Below are positions 17,642-24,990 of a stretch of DNA of 64,000 nucleotides, piece after piece. Under the pieces are notes generated by a model. It was not told where the DNA came from and searched no databases. It worked only from the letters and a program-made list of their open reading frames with translations. The stretch comes from Halomontanus rarus (lineage in GTDB: Archaea > Halobacteriota > Halobacteria > Halobacteriales > Natrialbaceae), in the NCBI RefSeq assembly GCF_029338335.1, contig NZ_CP119796.1. One strand, 5' to 3'. Position numbers and translations under genes: made by a program. Within the stretch, counting starts at the first letter, position 1. Every line of letters starts with the position of its first letter.

Positions 17642-18092
17642 CGTCGGCCTCGCTGTCGACCGCGAGCTCGCGAAGCGTGTTCTGTAGCTTGCGGGCGCGG
17701 TCCGGCGTCAGCCCCGGGACGCGAACGTCCGCGTTGCGCGATCCGGCCGTGTAGACGACGACGCTCGAGAGCCCCAGTACCCGTTCTACGGGTCCGAACT
17801 GGGTGTCGACGTGCTGGACGCGCACGAACGGGACCGCCGTTTCGACGAACGTGATCACGCCCCGCTCGAGATAGAGGGCGTCGTCCTGTAACTCGAAGCG
17901 CCACTGCCTGTACAACACGACCGCGTAGACGATTCCGAGAACCGCGCCGATCGCGACGACGCCGATCGGAACGGCGATCGGCAGCGACGCGACACGGGCG
18001 TCGACGACGGCGAGTGCGACGCCGGCGACGATCGCGGCGAGTGCCGCCTGTGCGATCCAGAGGAGTCTAATGCGGGGATGAAGCGCTTCCAT
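17631..18092 (-). CDS. Membrane PH-domain protein, YdbS-like (copy B)
   Basis: This 153-residue protein parallels the one at 12698-13186. Two N-terminal helices (about residues 10-30 and 38-60) precede a bPH_2 domain with AVPFVRVQHVDTQFGP and the YTAGSRNADVRVPGL segment shared with copy A. It is the first gene of the operon and overlaps the larger gene by 11 bp, consistent with coupled translation and a two-protein membrane complex. A TTTATC element about 26 nt before the ATG at 18092 supports that start. Confidence 0.87.
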   Translation of the reverse strand: MEALHPRIRLLWIAQAALAAIVAGVALAVVDARVASLPIAVPIGVVAIGAVLGIVYAVVLYRQWRFELQDDALYLERGVITFVETAVPFVRVQHVDTQFGPVERVLGLSSVVVYTAGSRNADVRVPGLTPDRARKLQNTLRELAVDSEADDGV

Positions 18093-18150
18093 ACGCGTGA
18101 CATTTCAGCAGCGTACGATAAAGGTGGGGTTCCGAGACGATGGAGGCCGA

Positions 18151-18414
18151 TCACTCCCCGACGTGCGCGTCGTACTCCTCGGGCGTGTACGTCGAGAGTT
18201 CGAGGGCGTGGATGTCGGTCGTCATGTGCTCGCCCAGCGCGTCGTAGACCTGCTGGTGTTGCTGGACGAGGGGAACGCCCTCGAAGGTCGGCGAGACGAC
18301 CGTCGCGGCGAGGTGGTCGTCGTCGTGTTCGCCGCGGGCGCGTGTGACCGTCGCTCGTGCGTCCTCGAGTCCGTCCTCGATGAGTCGTTCGACGTCGTCG
18401 GTGTCCATGTCCAT
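18151..18414 (-). CDS. BolA family protein
   Basis: This 87-residue protein has a BolA fold: an N-terminal helix (DDVERLIEDGLEDARATVT), the DDDHLAATVVSPTFEG segment near residues 29-44 that contains the conserved histidine, and a C-terminal helix-strand with LGEHMTTDIHALELST. BolA proteins act in iron-sulfur cluster trafficking with monothiol glutaredoxins or, in some bacteria, as transcription factors. The start is either 18414 or the in-frame ATG at 18408; the difference is two residues. It is divergently arranged with the neighbouring gene at 18533. Confidence 0.88.
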   Translation of the reverse strand: MDMDTDDVERLIEDGLEDARATVTRARGEHDDDHLAATVVSPTFEGVPLVQQHQQVYDALGEHMTTDIHALELSTYTPEEYDAHVGE

Positions 18415-18532
18415 GTTTGTGTCTCTATGCGAGTTCTCGAGCGGTCGGGGCAAAAACGCCGCGGTCCGATGCTGCCGTGTCGGCGGAGCACTGACCACCG
18501 TGTTTATGCTCCTCGACCTCACTCTCGCGGAT

Positions 18533-19060
18533 ATGTCACTCGCAGCCGAGACGCGACGCGCGGCCGACGACCACCCGTTTCTCGTCGCCGGCCTTCGCGC
18601 GGGCGTCGTCAACTTCACCGCCGCAGCGCGATTCCTGGACGTCGACGGCGAAACCGACGCCGTCGCGACCGCACTTCGGCGGTACGCCGACGACCTCCCC
18701 GGCTACGACCCGACCGCACGCGACTCGCGCGTGACGATGGAGAGCGGGATCGGCCCCGTCGAGACGCTCGAGGAGGCAGTTTTGGTGGTCGGGGGAACCG
18801 CACTCGGACGGTTTGAGGAGGACGAGGGCAGAAACGGGAACGGGAACGGGAACGGGAATCAAAACCGAACGGCGCTGCTCGCAACCGGGGCCGTCGACGC
18901 CGACGCGCTTCGGGCCGCGCTCGGGGCGCTCTCCCTCGAGAACATCGCCGTTCACGCGGCGGGGGTCTGTGACGGGACGATGGTGATGGTCGTCGAGCGA
19001 CTCGACGGTGCGAACGCGGTCCGGGCGGTCGAACGAGCGCTCGAGTCCGTCCTCGAGTGA
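18533..19060 (+). CDS. Conserved haloarchaeal protein (DUF7523-like)
   Basis: This 175-residue protein is recognisable as a conserved haloarchaeal family, perhaps DUF7523. An N-terminal helical part (PFLVAGLRAGVVNFTAAARF) near residues 14-33 is followed by a C-terminal region with ACT-like alternation, ending AAGVCDGTMVMVVERLDGANAVRAVE. A run of Asn-Gly dipeptides near residues 102-110 comes from an AACGGG repeat and marks the linker. The ATG at 18533 lies about 29 nt after TTTATGC, a plausible TATA box. It is divergent from bolA. Function unknown. Confidence 0.78.
   Translation: MSLAAETRRAADDHPFLVAGLRAGVVNFTAAARFLDVDGETDAVATALRRYADDLPGYDPTARDSRVTMESGIGPVETLEEAVLVVGGTALGRFEEDEGRNGNGNGNGNQNRTALLATGAVDADALRAALGALSLENIAVHAAGVCDGTMVMVVERLDGANAVRAVERALESVLE
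18833..18860 (+). repeat. In-frame AACGGG hexanucleotide repeat
   Basis: Four or more AACGGG units in a row encode an Asn-Gly run inside the conserved protein at 18533-19060. The unit is a multiple of three, so slippage changes linker length without shifting the frame. Confidence 0.8.
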
Positions 19061-19085
19061 GCGATCCGTAGCGATCCGGCCGTCT

Positions 19086-19142
19086 CGTGCGGTCTCCTGT
19101 CGATCAGTTCCGATGCAACCGCGACCGACCTGCGGTTCTACG
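19086..19142 (+). repeat. Hairpin repeat, copy 1 (loop orientation A)
   Basis: A 36-bp segment (19086-19121) matches 24910-24945 with four transition mismatches. It leads into a left arm GATGCAACCG (19112-19121), an 11-bp loop beginning CGACCGACCT (19122-19131), and a right arm of which only CGGTT (19133-19137) still pairs. The damage to the right arm lies next to the end of the TnpB element. In copy 2 the loop is the exact reverse complement. Confidence 0.65.
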
Positions 19143-19156
19143 TGGAAATCGGCACA

Positions 19157-19320
19157 GTGAACTACCCCACCCTACTCGCTCACGGCTGACGCCGTTCGCT
19201 CCTTGAGGGTGGGGCTTCCTGTTTCCACAACGCGCTTTGCAGACACAAGTGTATCCACAGGGAGCGCAGTCTCCACAGGCGTTGATTCGGAGCGTCCCAC
19301 TCCTAACCGCTTCTTGATAC
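19157..19320 (-). ncRNA. Predicted TnpB guide RNA (reRNA/omega RNA)
   Basis: TnpB nucleases use an RNA made from the 3' end of their element, and in Halobacterium salinarum sense-overlapping RNAs come from the 3' ends of IS1341-type tnpB genes. The region here fits. After the tnpB stop the minus strand gives a nested hairpin, with an outer stem AGCCCCACCCT... pairing with AGGGTGGGG and an inner ACGGC/GCCGT stem. It ends GTAGTTCAC near 19157-19165. The following 16-20 nt (about 19137-19156) would be the guide. The 5' limit of the RNA, likely inside tnpB, is a guess. Confidence 0.6.
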
Positions 19321-20397
19321 CGCGAGAATGTTCCACGCCGCATTCACGTCTCGATCTGCTTCAAACCCACACGCCGGACACGAGTGTTCGCGCACCCAAA
19401 GCGGTTTCTCGGTCGAAACGCCGCACGACACGCACTCTTTGGTCGTTCCGCGTGGATTCACGGCCACGAAATGCGTTCCTTCACGTTCGCACTTGTATTC
19501 GAGCATCCGAAGGAACGTTCCCCACGCCGCGCTTGCTCGGTTCCGCGAGTTGTCGGGGAGTTCGACCAAACCGGCGGTATCCAAGTCCTCAACCGCCACA
19601 AGGTCGTATTCGCGGGCGTAGTGGTTCGACAACTTGTGTAGAAAGTCGCGGCGCTTCCTCTTGAGGTCGGCGTGACGTTCGGCCACGACGCGACGTTGCT
19701 TCTCCCAATTCGCAGACCTGTGTTCCTTCCGCGAGAGGTCACGCTGTGCGTGTTCCAACCGCTCGCGTTCGTCGGACAGGTCGAGGGATTCGACAGCAGT
19801 TCCGTCGGTGTCGTGGGCGTATTTGAGAATACCCACATCGATACCGACGCACCGCTCGGGATTCTCCAGTTTTGCGGGCGGATCGTCGGGTGTTTCGACG
19901 CCGAGGATAGCGTACCACTTACCTGTTGGTTCGCGTTTGACCGTGACGGTCTTGATGTCGGCGTCGTCTGGGAGGTCGCGGTGGAAGGTGAGTAGGATTT
20001 CTCCGAGTTTCGAGAGCCACAGTCGCGTCCGACCACTCGTGTTCTTGAGCTTGAAGCCGGATTGACTGTAGGTGAAACTTCGGTACTCGCCCGGTGCCTT
20101 CCACTTGAGAGTGTCGACGCGGTAGCCGTTCTCTTTGCGTCCACGGAGCGTCGATAGGTTGTCGTACAACCGCTGAACGACCTTCTGTAGGACTTTCGAG
20201 TGAACGTTATTCAGGTCGCTCCACCACTTCTTGAGGCTCGGCAAAAGTTTCTGCTCGGAGTACGCCGAGGTATCGTCGTTCCGGTTGAGTCGGTGGAGGA
20301 AGTGGTTGTAGACCTGTCTACAGGTATCGACAGTCCACGCCAACTGCTCTTCAAGGGCGTCGGACGGTTGGAGTCGATACCTGTAGTTGTAGTTCAC
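19303..20397 (-). CDS. tnpB: RNA-guided endonuclease TnpB
   Basis: This 364-residue TnpB appears intact. The N-terminal OrfB helix-turn-helix/WED part begins NYNYRYRLQPSD. The RuvC-like triad is visible as Asp187 (CVGIDVGI), Glu270 (LVAVEDLD) and Asp350 (ADRDVNAAWNI). A zinc finger interrupts RuvC motifs II and III with Cys322 and Cys325 (ECVSC) and Cys340 and Cys343 (CPAC). TnpB cuts DNA matching an element-derived guide next to a TAM and so preserves the element. The start is GTG at 20397, overlapping the stop of the small upstream gene (GTGA), which implies coupled translation. Activity is inferred from intact residues. Confidence 0.92.
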   Translation of the reverse strand: MNYNYRYRLQPSDALEEQLAWTVDTCRQVYNHFLHRLNRNDDTSAYSEQKLLPSLKKWWSDLNNVHSKVLQKVVQRLYDNLSTLRGRKENGYRVDTLKWKAPGEYRSFTYSQSGFKLKNTSGRTRLWLSKLGEILLTFHRDLPDDADIKTVTVKREPTGKWYAILGVETPDDPPAKLENPERCVGIDVGILKYAHDTDGTAVESLDLSDERERLEHAQRDLSRKEHRSANWEKQRRVVAERHADLKRKRRDFLHKLSNHYAREYDLVAVEDLDTAGLVELPDNSRNRASAAWGTFLRMLEYKCEREGTHFVAVNPRGTTKECVSCGVSTEKPLWVREHSCPACGFEADRDVNAAWNILAVSRSG

Positions 20398-20516
20398 GAG
20401 CGTTCTTCGATGAGTTCGTCAAGTTTCTCTTGGACGAACGAGGAGAGATTCAGGTGGTTTTCCTGAATCCATTCGGCTTGGTCGTCGCGGATAGAGATGT
20501 TCTTTCGCGTTGCCAC
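20394..20516 (-). CDS. Small RHH-like protein coupled to tnpB
   Basis: This frame of 40 codons starts with GTG at 20516 and ends in TGA at 20394-20396, overlapping the GTG start of tnpB. The product begins MATRKNISIRDDQAEW and continues NLSSFVQEKLDELIEERS. A short beta strand (KNISIR) followed by two helices is the ribbon-helix-helix pattern of small antitoxins and repressors. No toxin partner is present, so it may repress the element promoter. It lies inside the element ends, so it travels with tnpB. The GTG-only start and small size leave some doubt. Confidence 0.65.
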   Translation of the reverse strand: MATRKNISIRDDQAEWIQENHLNLSSFVQEKLDELIEERS

Positions 20517-20683
20517 ACCACACAATACACAAACTACACAAATAAAGGCTGCTATTGCATGGGCCTGTGGGCCCAGCGCCGAACGTGTTTGAGAACCGTG
20601 CGGCGCTGTATCCCCTCCCTACTCACTCGCTTCGCTCGCTCGCTGAGGAAGGGGCCTTAGCGCCTCAATTCAGGTAAACCGTC

Positions 20684-21067
20684 TCAGCGAACGATTTCGA
20701 CGCGTTGGAGCTCGGCGTCGTACTCGATCAAACCCGCCTTCTCGAGCATCGGCAGATCGACGTGGTGGAAGTAGATCCGAAGCGTGGACCGATCGGCCGT
20801 CCCGGCGGTCGCTCGGTTTCCGGCCGTCCCTTCTCCGTGGTCGGCGTCAGCGTTCGACGATTCGACGGTCGTTCCGTCGGCAGACAGCGCGTCGACGAGT
20901 TCGTCGACCGTCGTCGATTCCGACGAGTCCGATTTCGACTCGTGTTGCAGATGGGTCAACAGCCGGCGTCGCCGTTCGACGGCGACGAGTTCGGGCGACT
21001 CGACGACGGTGGAGGGATGGATGTCGGGGACGTCCCAGAGGGAGGGTGTGTGGTCGTTCTGAATCAT
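20684..21067 (-). CDS. Winged-helix DUF7344 protein
   Basis: This 127-residue protein shows the haloarchaeal DUF7344 pattern: an N-terminal VAVERRRRLLTHLQ helix near residues 28-41, TVDELVDALS near residues 52-61, and a C-terminal FHHVDLPMLEKAGLIEYD segment near residues 99-116 typical of a winged helix. Such proteins are probable DNA-binding regulators. The middle is a low-complexity linker that is not seen in shorter relatives. It lies just beyond the left end of the TnpB element, and its 3' end is only about 16 bp from the element's probable flank. No target is evident. Confidence 0.82.
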   Translation of the reverse strand: MIQNDHTPSLWDVPDIHPSTVVESPELVAVERRRRLLTHLQHESKSDSSESTTVDELVDALSADGTTVESSNADADHGEGTAGNRATAGTADRSTLRIYFHHVDLPMLEKAGLIEYDAELQRVEIVR

Positions 21068-21422
21068 CGTCTATCGAACACATGGAAGGATCGGTAAAAG
21101 GACGTTCTGACCAACGCATCCAAGAGTCGAGTGTCCCTACCTATCAGGTCGGCGAGGCCGGTCTATCGACCACAGTATCGTCCGTCGGTCGACGGAAGGG
21201 GAGGGACCGACGATCCACTGGCCGTTCGGTTCACACCCGAGTCCGCTCGTTCGACCAGCGAACTGATCAGTGTGCCACCGAGGACAGTACTGTCGGCTCT
21301 CAACGAACTTTGATCTCGAAAGTCAAAGCCATCGTGAACCCGACGAACGGTCGCCACTCTGTCTCCTGACCGCCCACCGCTCATCCAACGCTTTAACTTC
21401 GGGCCACGGGTATGGTGGGATA
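21068..21422 (+). other. Gene-free spacer before cysS
   Basis: No convincing gene is present in this 355-bp spacer. Close to its end, CTTTAAC (21391-21397) lies about 29 nt before the cysS ATG and is the likely TATA box for a leaderless message. The rest shows no repeat or structured RNA that I can recognise. Confidence 0.5.
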
Positions 21423-22934
21423 ATGACCCTGCACGTGACGAACACGTTGACGGGCGAGAAAGAGCCGTTCGAGCCACAGGACCCCGAAAACGTTCTCCTC
21501 TACTACTGTGGCCTGACGGTCTCCGATCCGCCCCACCTCGGCCACGCCCGGTCGTGGGTCCACGTTGACGTGATGCACCGCTGGCTCGAGCACCTCGGCT
21601 ACGACGTCCGCCACGTCGAGAACTTCACCGACGTCAACGAGAAGATCGTCGCCCGCGTCGGCGAGGACGACCTCGGCGAGGACGAGCAAGCGGTCGCGGA
21701 GACCTACGTCGCGCAGACGATCGACGACATGCGCTCGCTGAACCTCCTGCGAGCGGAGGTCTACCCGCGAGTGTCCGAACACGTCCCCGAAATCATCGAC
21801 CTCGTCGAGACGCTGGTCGAGGAGGGATACGCCTACGAGGCGAACGGTTCGGTCTACTTCGACGTCACGACCTTCGACGACTACGGCAAACTCTCGAATC
21901 AGGACCTCGAGGAGATCGAATCGCAGGGCGATCCGGACGAGCGCTCGGAAAAGCGCCATCCCGCCGACTTCGCGCTCTGGAAGGCCGGCGGCGTCGACGC
22001 GTCGGCGATCGAAGAACACCACCACGAGGGGGCAGCGCCGCCCGAAGAGGCCTGCGAACGTGCGACGACCTGGGACTCGCCGTGGGGCGAGGGACGGCCG
22101 GGCTGGCACATCGAGTGCTCGGCGATGAGCATGACCCACCTCGGAGAGACCCTCGACATCCACGTCGGCGGACGCGACCTCGTCTTCCCCCACCACGAGA
22201 ACGAGATCGCCCAGTCGGAGGCGGCGACCGGCCGCGAGTTCGCCAGCTACTGGCTCCACTGCGAACTGTTTCAGATGGGCGAGGAGAAGATGTCCTCGAG
22301 TCTGGGCAACTTCGTCACCGTCGAGGAGGCGGTCGGCGAGTGGGGGTCGAACGTCGTCCGGACGTTCCTCACTGCCGGCTCGTACAACAGTTCGCAACTC
22401 TACAGCGACGAGACGATCGCCGAGGCCGTCGAACGCTGGGAACGACTCGAGCGGGCCTACGAGCGAGCCGTCGACGCGGTCGACTCCCCCGCCGCGGGCA
22501 GCAAGGTCGAGGATTCGGCGCTCCGAACGGCGGTCGAGCAGGCCCGCGAGGACTTCACGACGGCGATGAACGACGACTTCAACACTCGCGAGGCGCAATC
22601 GGCGCTGCTCGAGGTCGCGAGCGCGATCAACCGCCATCTCGAGGAGACGCCGTCCGGAGACCACGCCACCTACGACTACCGCGGGCTCCGCCGGGCCGTC
22701 GGGGGACTCGAGGAGTTCGGCGGGATACTCGGTCTCTCGTTCGCCGGCGAGACCGCCGGCGACGTCGACCTCGCGGCGGACGTGGTCGAACTCGTCCTCG
22801 ACGTCCGCGCACGGGAGCGCGACGCCGGCAACTACGACCGGGCGGACGAACTCCGCGACGAACTCGAGGCGCTCGGGGTCGAGGTGCAGGACACGGACTC
22901 GGGCGCGTCCTATCGACTTCCGGACGGGAACTGA
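21423..22934 (+). CDS. cysS: Cysteinyl-tRNA synthetase
   Basis: This 503-residue class I aminoacyl-tRNA synthetase charges tRNA(Cys). The HIGH-type motif PHLGH is at residues 37-41 just after the zinc ligand Cys29 (YYCGLTVSD). The WHIECSAMS motif holds another zinc Cys. KMSSSLGN is the KMSKS-type loop near residues 290-297. The C-terminal DALR-like helical domain binds the anticodon. The ATG at 21423 is supported by a TATA-like box 28-30 nt upstream. Length is typical. Confidence 0.96.
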   Translation: MTLHVTNTLTGEKEPFEPQDPENVLLYYCGLTVSDPPHLGHARSWVHVDVMHRWLEHLGYDVRHVENFTDVNEKIVARVGEDDLGEDEQAVAETYVAQTIDDMRSLNLLRAEVYPRVSEHVPEIIDLVETLVEEGYAYEANGSVYFDVTTFDDYGKLSNQDLEEIESQGDPDERSEKRHPADFALWKAGGVDASAIEEHHHEGAAPPEEACERATTWDSPWGEGRPGWHIECSAMSMTHLGETLDIHVGGRDLVFPHHENEIAQSEAATGREFASYWLHCELFQMGEEKMSSSLGNFVTVEEAVGEWGSNVVRTFLTAGSYNSSQLYSDETIAEAVERWERLERAYERAVDAVDSPAAGSKVEDSALRTAVEQAREDFTTAMNDDFNTREAQSALLEVASAINRHLEETPSGDHATYDYRGLRRAVGGLEEFGGILGLSFAGETAGDVDLAADVVELVLDVRARERDAGNYDRADELRDELEALGVEVQDTDSGASYRLPDGN

Positions 22935-23005
22935 GGGAGGCGTCGAGGGACGCGATGACGCTGTCGGCCACAGCCCTCAAGTAACTGCTTCGCGTCCGGA
23001 CAGGC

Positions 23006-24166
23006 ATGCCTTCCCGGGGAGCGCTGACGACGGCTGGTTTCGATGCGCTTCCCACCCAGATCGCCCTGCTCGACGAGACGGGAGCGATCGTCTACACGAA
23101 TCGAGCGTGGGAAACGTTCGGGAGGGAGAACGACCGATTCGACGCCCGCGAGGACGTCGGTTCGAACTACCTCGCGGTCTGTAACGCGAGCGACGACGAC
23201 CACGCGGTCGCCGCCGCCGAGGGGATTCGATCGGTCATCGACGGGGACGCCGACGAGTTCACGCGCGAGTATCCGTGTCACTCTCCCGACGAGCGACGGT
23301 GGTTCACGATGCGTGTGGCACCCTTCGAGTGCGAGGGCGAGCGGTTCGTGCTCGTGATGCACACGAACATCACCGAGCGTCGGCTCGCCGAAGAGCGCGT
23401 CCGGTCACAGGCCGACCGAATGAGCGAGTTCGCCCGGTTGCTCTCCCACGATCTGCGAAACCCGCTCTCAGTCGCGCTCGCCCAGACGAAGACACTCGCC
23501 GGCGACGGGTCGAGTGCGACCGACAGCGAAACGGCGCATACACACGACGAACTCGAGATCGAGACGCTCCTGTCGTCACTCGAGCGTATGGAGACCATAC
23601 TCGAGGACGGACTGGTACTCGTTTCCGCGGAGACCGACTCCGTCGACGTGGCGCAGTTACAGACCGTCGCACTCGACACGCTAGGCACCGAGGCGTGGTC
23701 ACACGTCGAGACGACACACGCGACCCTCAGTATCGACGAATCGGTGGCGATTCGGGCGGATCCGAATCTCGTCAGTCACCTGTTCGAAAACCTGTTTCGG
23801 AACGCCGTGGAACACGGTTCCACAAGCCGTGCGAAGTCGGACGACATCGCGGAGCACCAAGAGACACCCATCACGAGCCTCACGATCCGCGTCGGTCCCC
23901 TCGAGGACGGCTTCTACGTCGAAGACGACGGCCCCGGGATTCCACCGGAAAACCGAACACAGGTGTTCGAATCGGGCTACACGACTGCCGACACCGGATC
24001 GGGATTCGGGTTAGCCATCGTCGAGCAGGTCGTCGCCGCTCACGGGTGGTCGATCGCAGTCACGGACGGTCGCAACGGTGGCGCACGGTTCGAAGTCACC
24101 GACGTTCGAGTCGTCCCGACGCGTTCGAAAGTTACGGAACGGAGACAGGACCGAGACACGGACTGA
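23006..24166 (+). CDS. PAS-domain sensor histidine kinase
   Basis: This 386-residue soluble kinase has one N-terminal PAS domain (about residues 12-125, with IALLDETGAIVYTNRAW and a closing NITERR). It is followed by a dimerisation/phospho-acceptor helix with LLSHDLRNPLS, where His148 is the acceptor. The HATPase domain carries the N box NLFRNAVEHG, the G1 box DDGPGIPP and the G2 box GSGFGLAIV. All catalytic boxes are intact, in contrast to the kinase-like protein at 56238-58283. No transmembrane helix is seen, so it probably senses a cytoplasmic signal. No response regulator is adjacent. Confidence 0.92.
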   Translation: MPSRGALTTAGFDALPTQIALLDETGAIVYTNRAWETFGRENDRFDAREDVGSNYLAVCNASDDDHAVAAAEGIRSVIDGDADEFTREYPCHSPDERRWFTMRVAPFECEGERFVLVMHTNITERRLAEERVRSQADRMSEFARLLSHDLRNPLSVALAQTKTLAGDGSSATDSETAHTHDELEIETLLSSLERMETILEDGLVLVSAETDSVDVAQLQTVALDTLGTEAWSHVETTHATLSIDESVAIRADPNLVSHLFENLFRNAVEHGSTSRAKSDDIAEHQETPITSLTIRVGPLEDGFYVEDDGPGIPPENRTQVFESGYTTADTGSGFGLAIVEQVVAAHGWSIAVTDGRNGGARFEVTDVRVVPTRSKVTERRQDRDTD

Positions 24167-24211
24167 GACGGGCCACGGGTGTTTATACCCGAGAACGAAG
24201 TCGAGTGCTGT

Positions 24212-24871
24212 ATGCATCGACGACGGTTACTCGCCAGCGTCGCAACCGTCGGAATCGCCGCGTCCGCGGGCTGTGTGAGTGATATACTCGGCTCTCTCAC
24301 GTCGTATTCGGCGACTCCGGCGGCGGTAAGCGACGCCGCGATCGAGGAAACCGGATACGAACATCAGAGCACGGAGGAAGAAGTGGAAGAGGAGGAGGTC
24401 GCGGGAGAAACCGTCGAAGTAACCAACTACATCAGCCGGTACAGCCGCCTCGTCGAAATCCCCTTCATCGGCGAACTCGAGGCAGGAATCTTCGCGACGA
24501 TCACCACGCCACAGGTGTCGATCGCCGGCGAGAGCCGCAATCCCGTCGGCGAGATGACCAACAGGGAGATCATCGAACTCGTTCAGGAACAGTACGAGGA
24601 GCTGTCGATCGACGACTCCATCGACAACCGTTCGGTCGAGACGCTGGGAACGACGACGACCGTCGAAACGTTCGAGGGACGGGCGAGGGTCCGGGACAGC
24701 GAGGTCGACGTCTTCGTCGACGTCTCCCGGTTCGCACACGCCGACGATCACGTCATCGTCGGCGGCGTCTACCCGGAGCAACTGTCCGACGAAGGAGAGC
24801 GTATCACGACGCTGATCGAAGGACTCGAGCACGAACGCGAGGGCGAGGGCGAGGACGAAGACGAGGAGTGA
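24212..24871 (+). CDS. DUF6517 family lipoprotein
   Basis: This 219-residue protein starts with HRRRLLASV and a lipobox ASAGC with Cys at residue 21, so it is likely a Tat-exported lipoprotein. The mature part contains EVTNYISRYSR and GIFATITTPQVSIAGESRNPV, the pattern of haloarchaeal DUF6517 proteins, whose function is unknown. The C-terminus is a short Glu/Asp repeat run. The ATG at 24212 is chosen because it starts exactly at the signal peptide, and TTTATACC lies about 30 nt upstream. Confidence 0.85.
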   Translation: MHRRRLLASVATVGIAASAGCVSDILGSLTSYSATPAAVSDAAIEETGYEHQSTEEEVEEEEVAGETVEVTNYISRYSRLVEIPFIGELEAGIFATITTPQVSIAGESRNPVGEMTNREIIELVQEQYEELSIDDSIDNRSVETLGTTTTVETFEGRARVRDSEVDVFVDVSRFAHADDHVIVGGVYPEQLSDEGERITTLIEGLEHEREGEGEDEDEE

Positions 24872-24909
24872 CGAGGTTGTAGGTGTCAGAATCGGCGGAT
24901 TGTCGGGTT

Positions 24910-24966
24910 CGTACGATCTTCTGTCGATCAGTTCCGGTGCAACCGAAGGTCGGTCGCGATTGCACC
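24910..24966 (+). repeat. Hairpin repeat, copy 2 (loop orientation B)
   Basis: This second copy shares 24910-24945 with 19086-19121. Its arms GGTGCAACCG (24936-24945) and CGATTGCACC (24957-24966) pair with a single mismatch around an 11-bp loop. The loop's last ten bases, AGGTCGGTCG (24947-24956), are the exact reverse complement of the loop in copy 1. It lies between the DUF6517 gene and the presenilin-like gene and may act as a bidirectional end-of-transcript hairpin. Confidence 0.7.
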
Positions 24967-24990
24967 AGGACATCGTCACCGCAAACCGTA

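Larger units (their letters stand above)
19157..20663 (-). mobile_element. IS200/IS605-superfamily IS1341-type element with TnpB only
   Basis: The element encodes TnpB and a small upstream gene but no TnpA transposase, as is usual for IS1341-type units, so it can move only with a transposase in trans. Both ends carry hairpins. The right end (minus-strand 3' side) has CCCCACCCT/AGGGTGGGG arms at 19165-19173 and 19206-19214. The left end has a GGGCC/GGGCCC hairpin near 20559-20573 and a CCCCT/AGGGG-type hairpin near 20611-20655. There are no terminal inverted repeats or target duplication, as expected. The exact ends are approximate; TTGAG at 20664-20668 (minus strand) is a candidate target/TAM motif. 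Confidence 0.75.
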
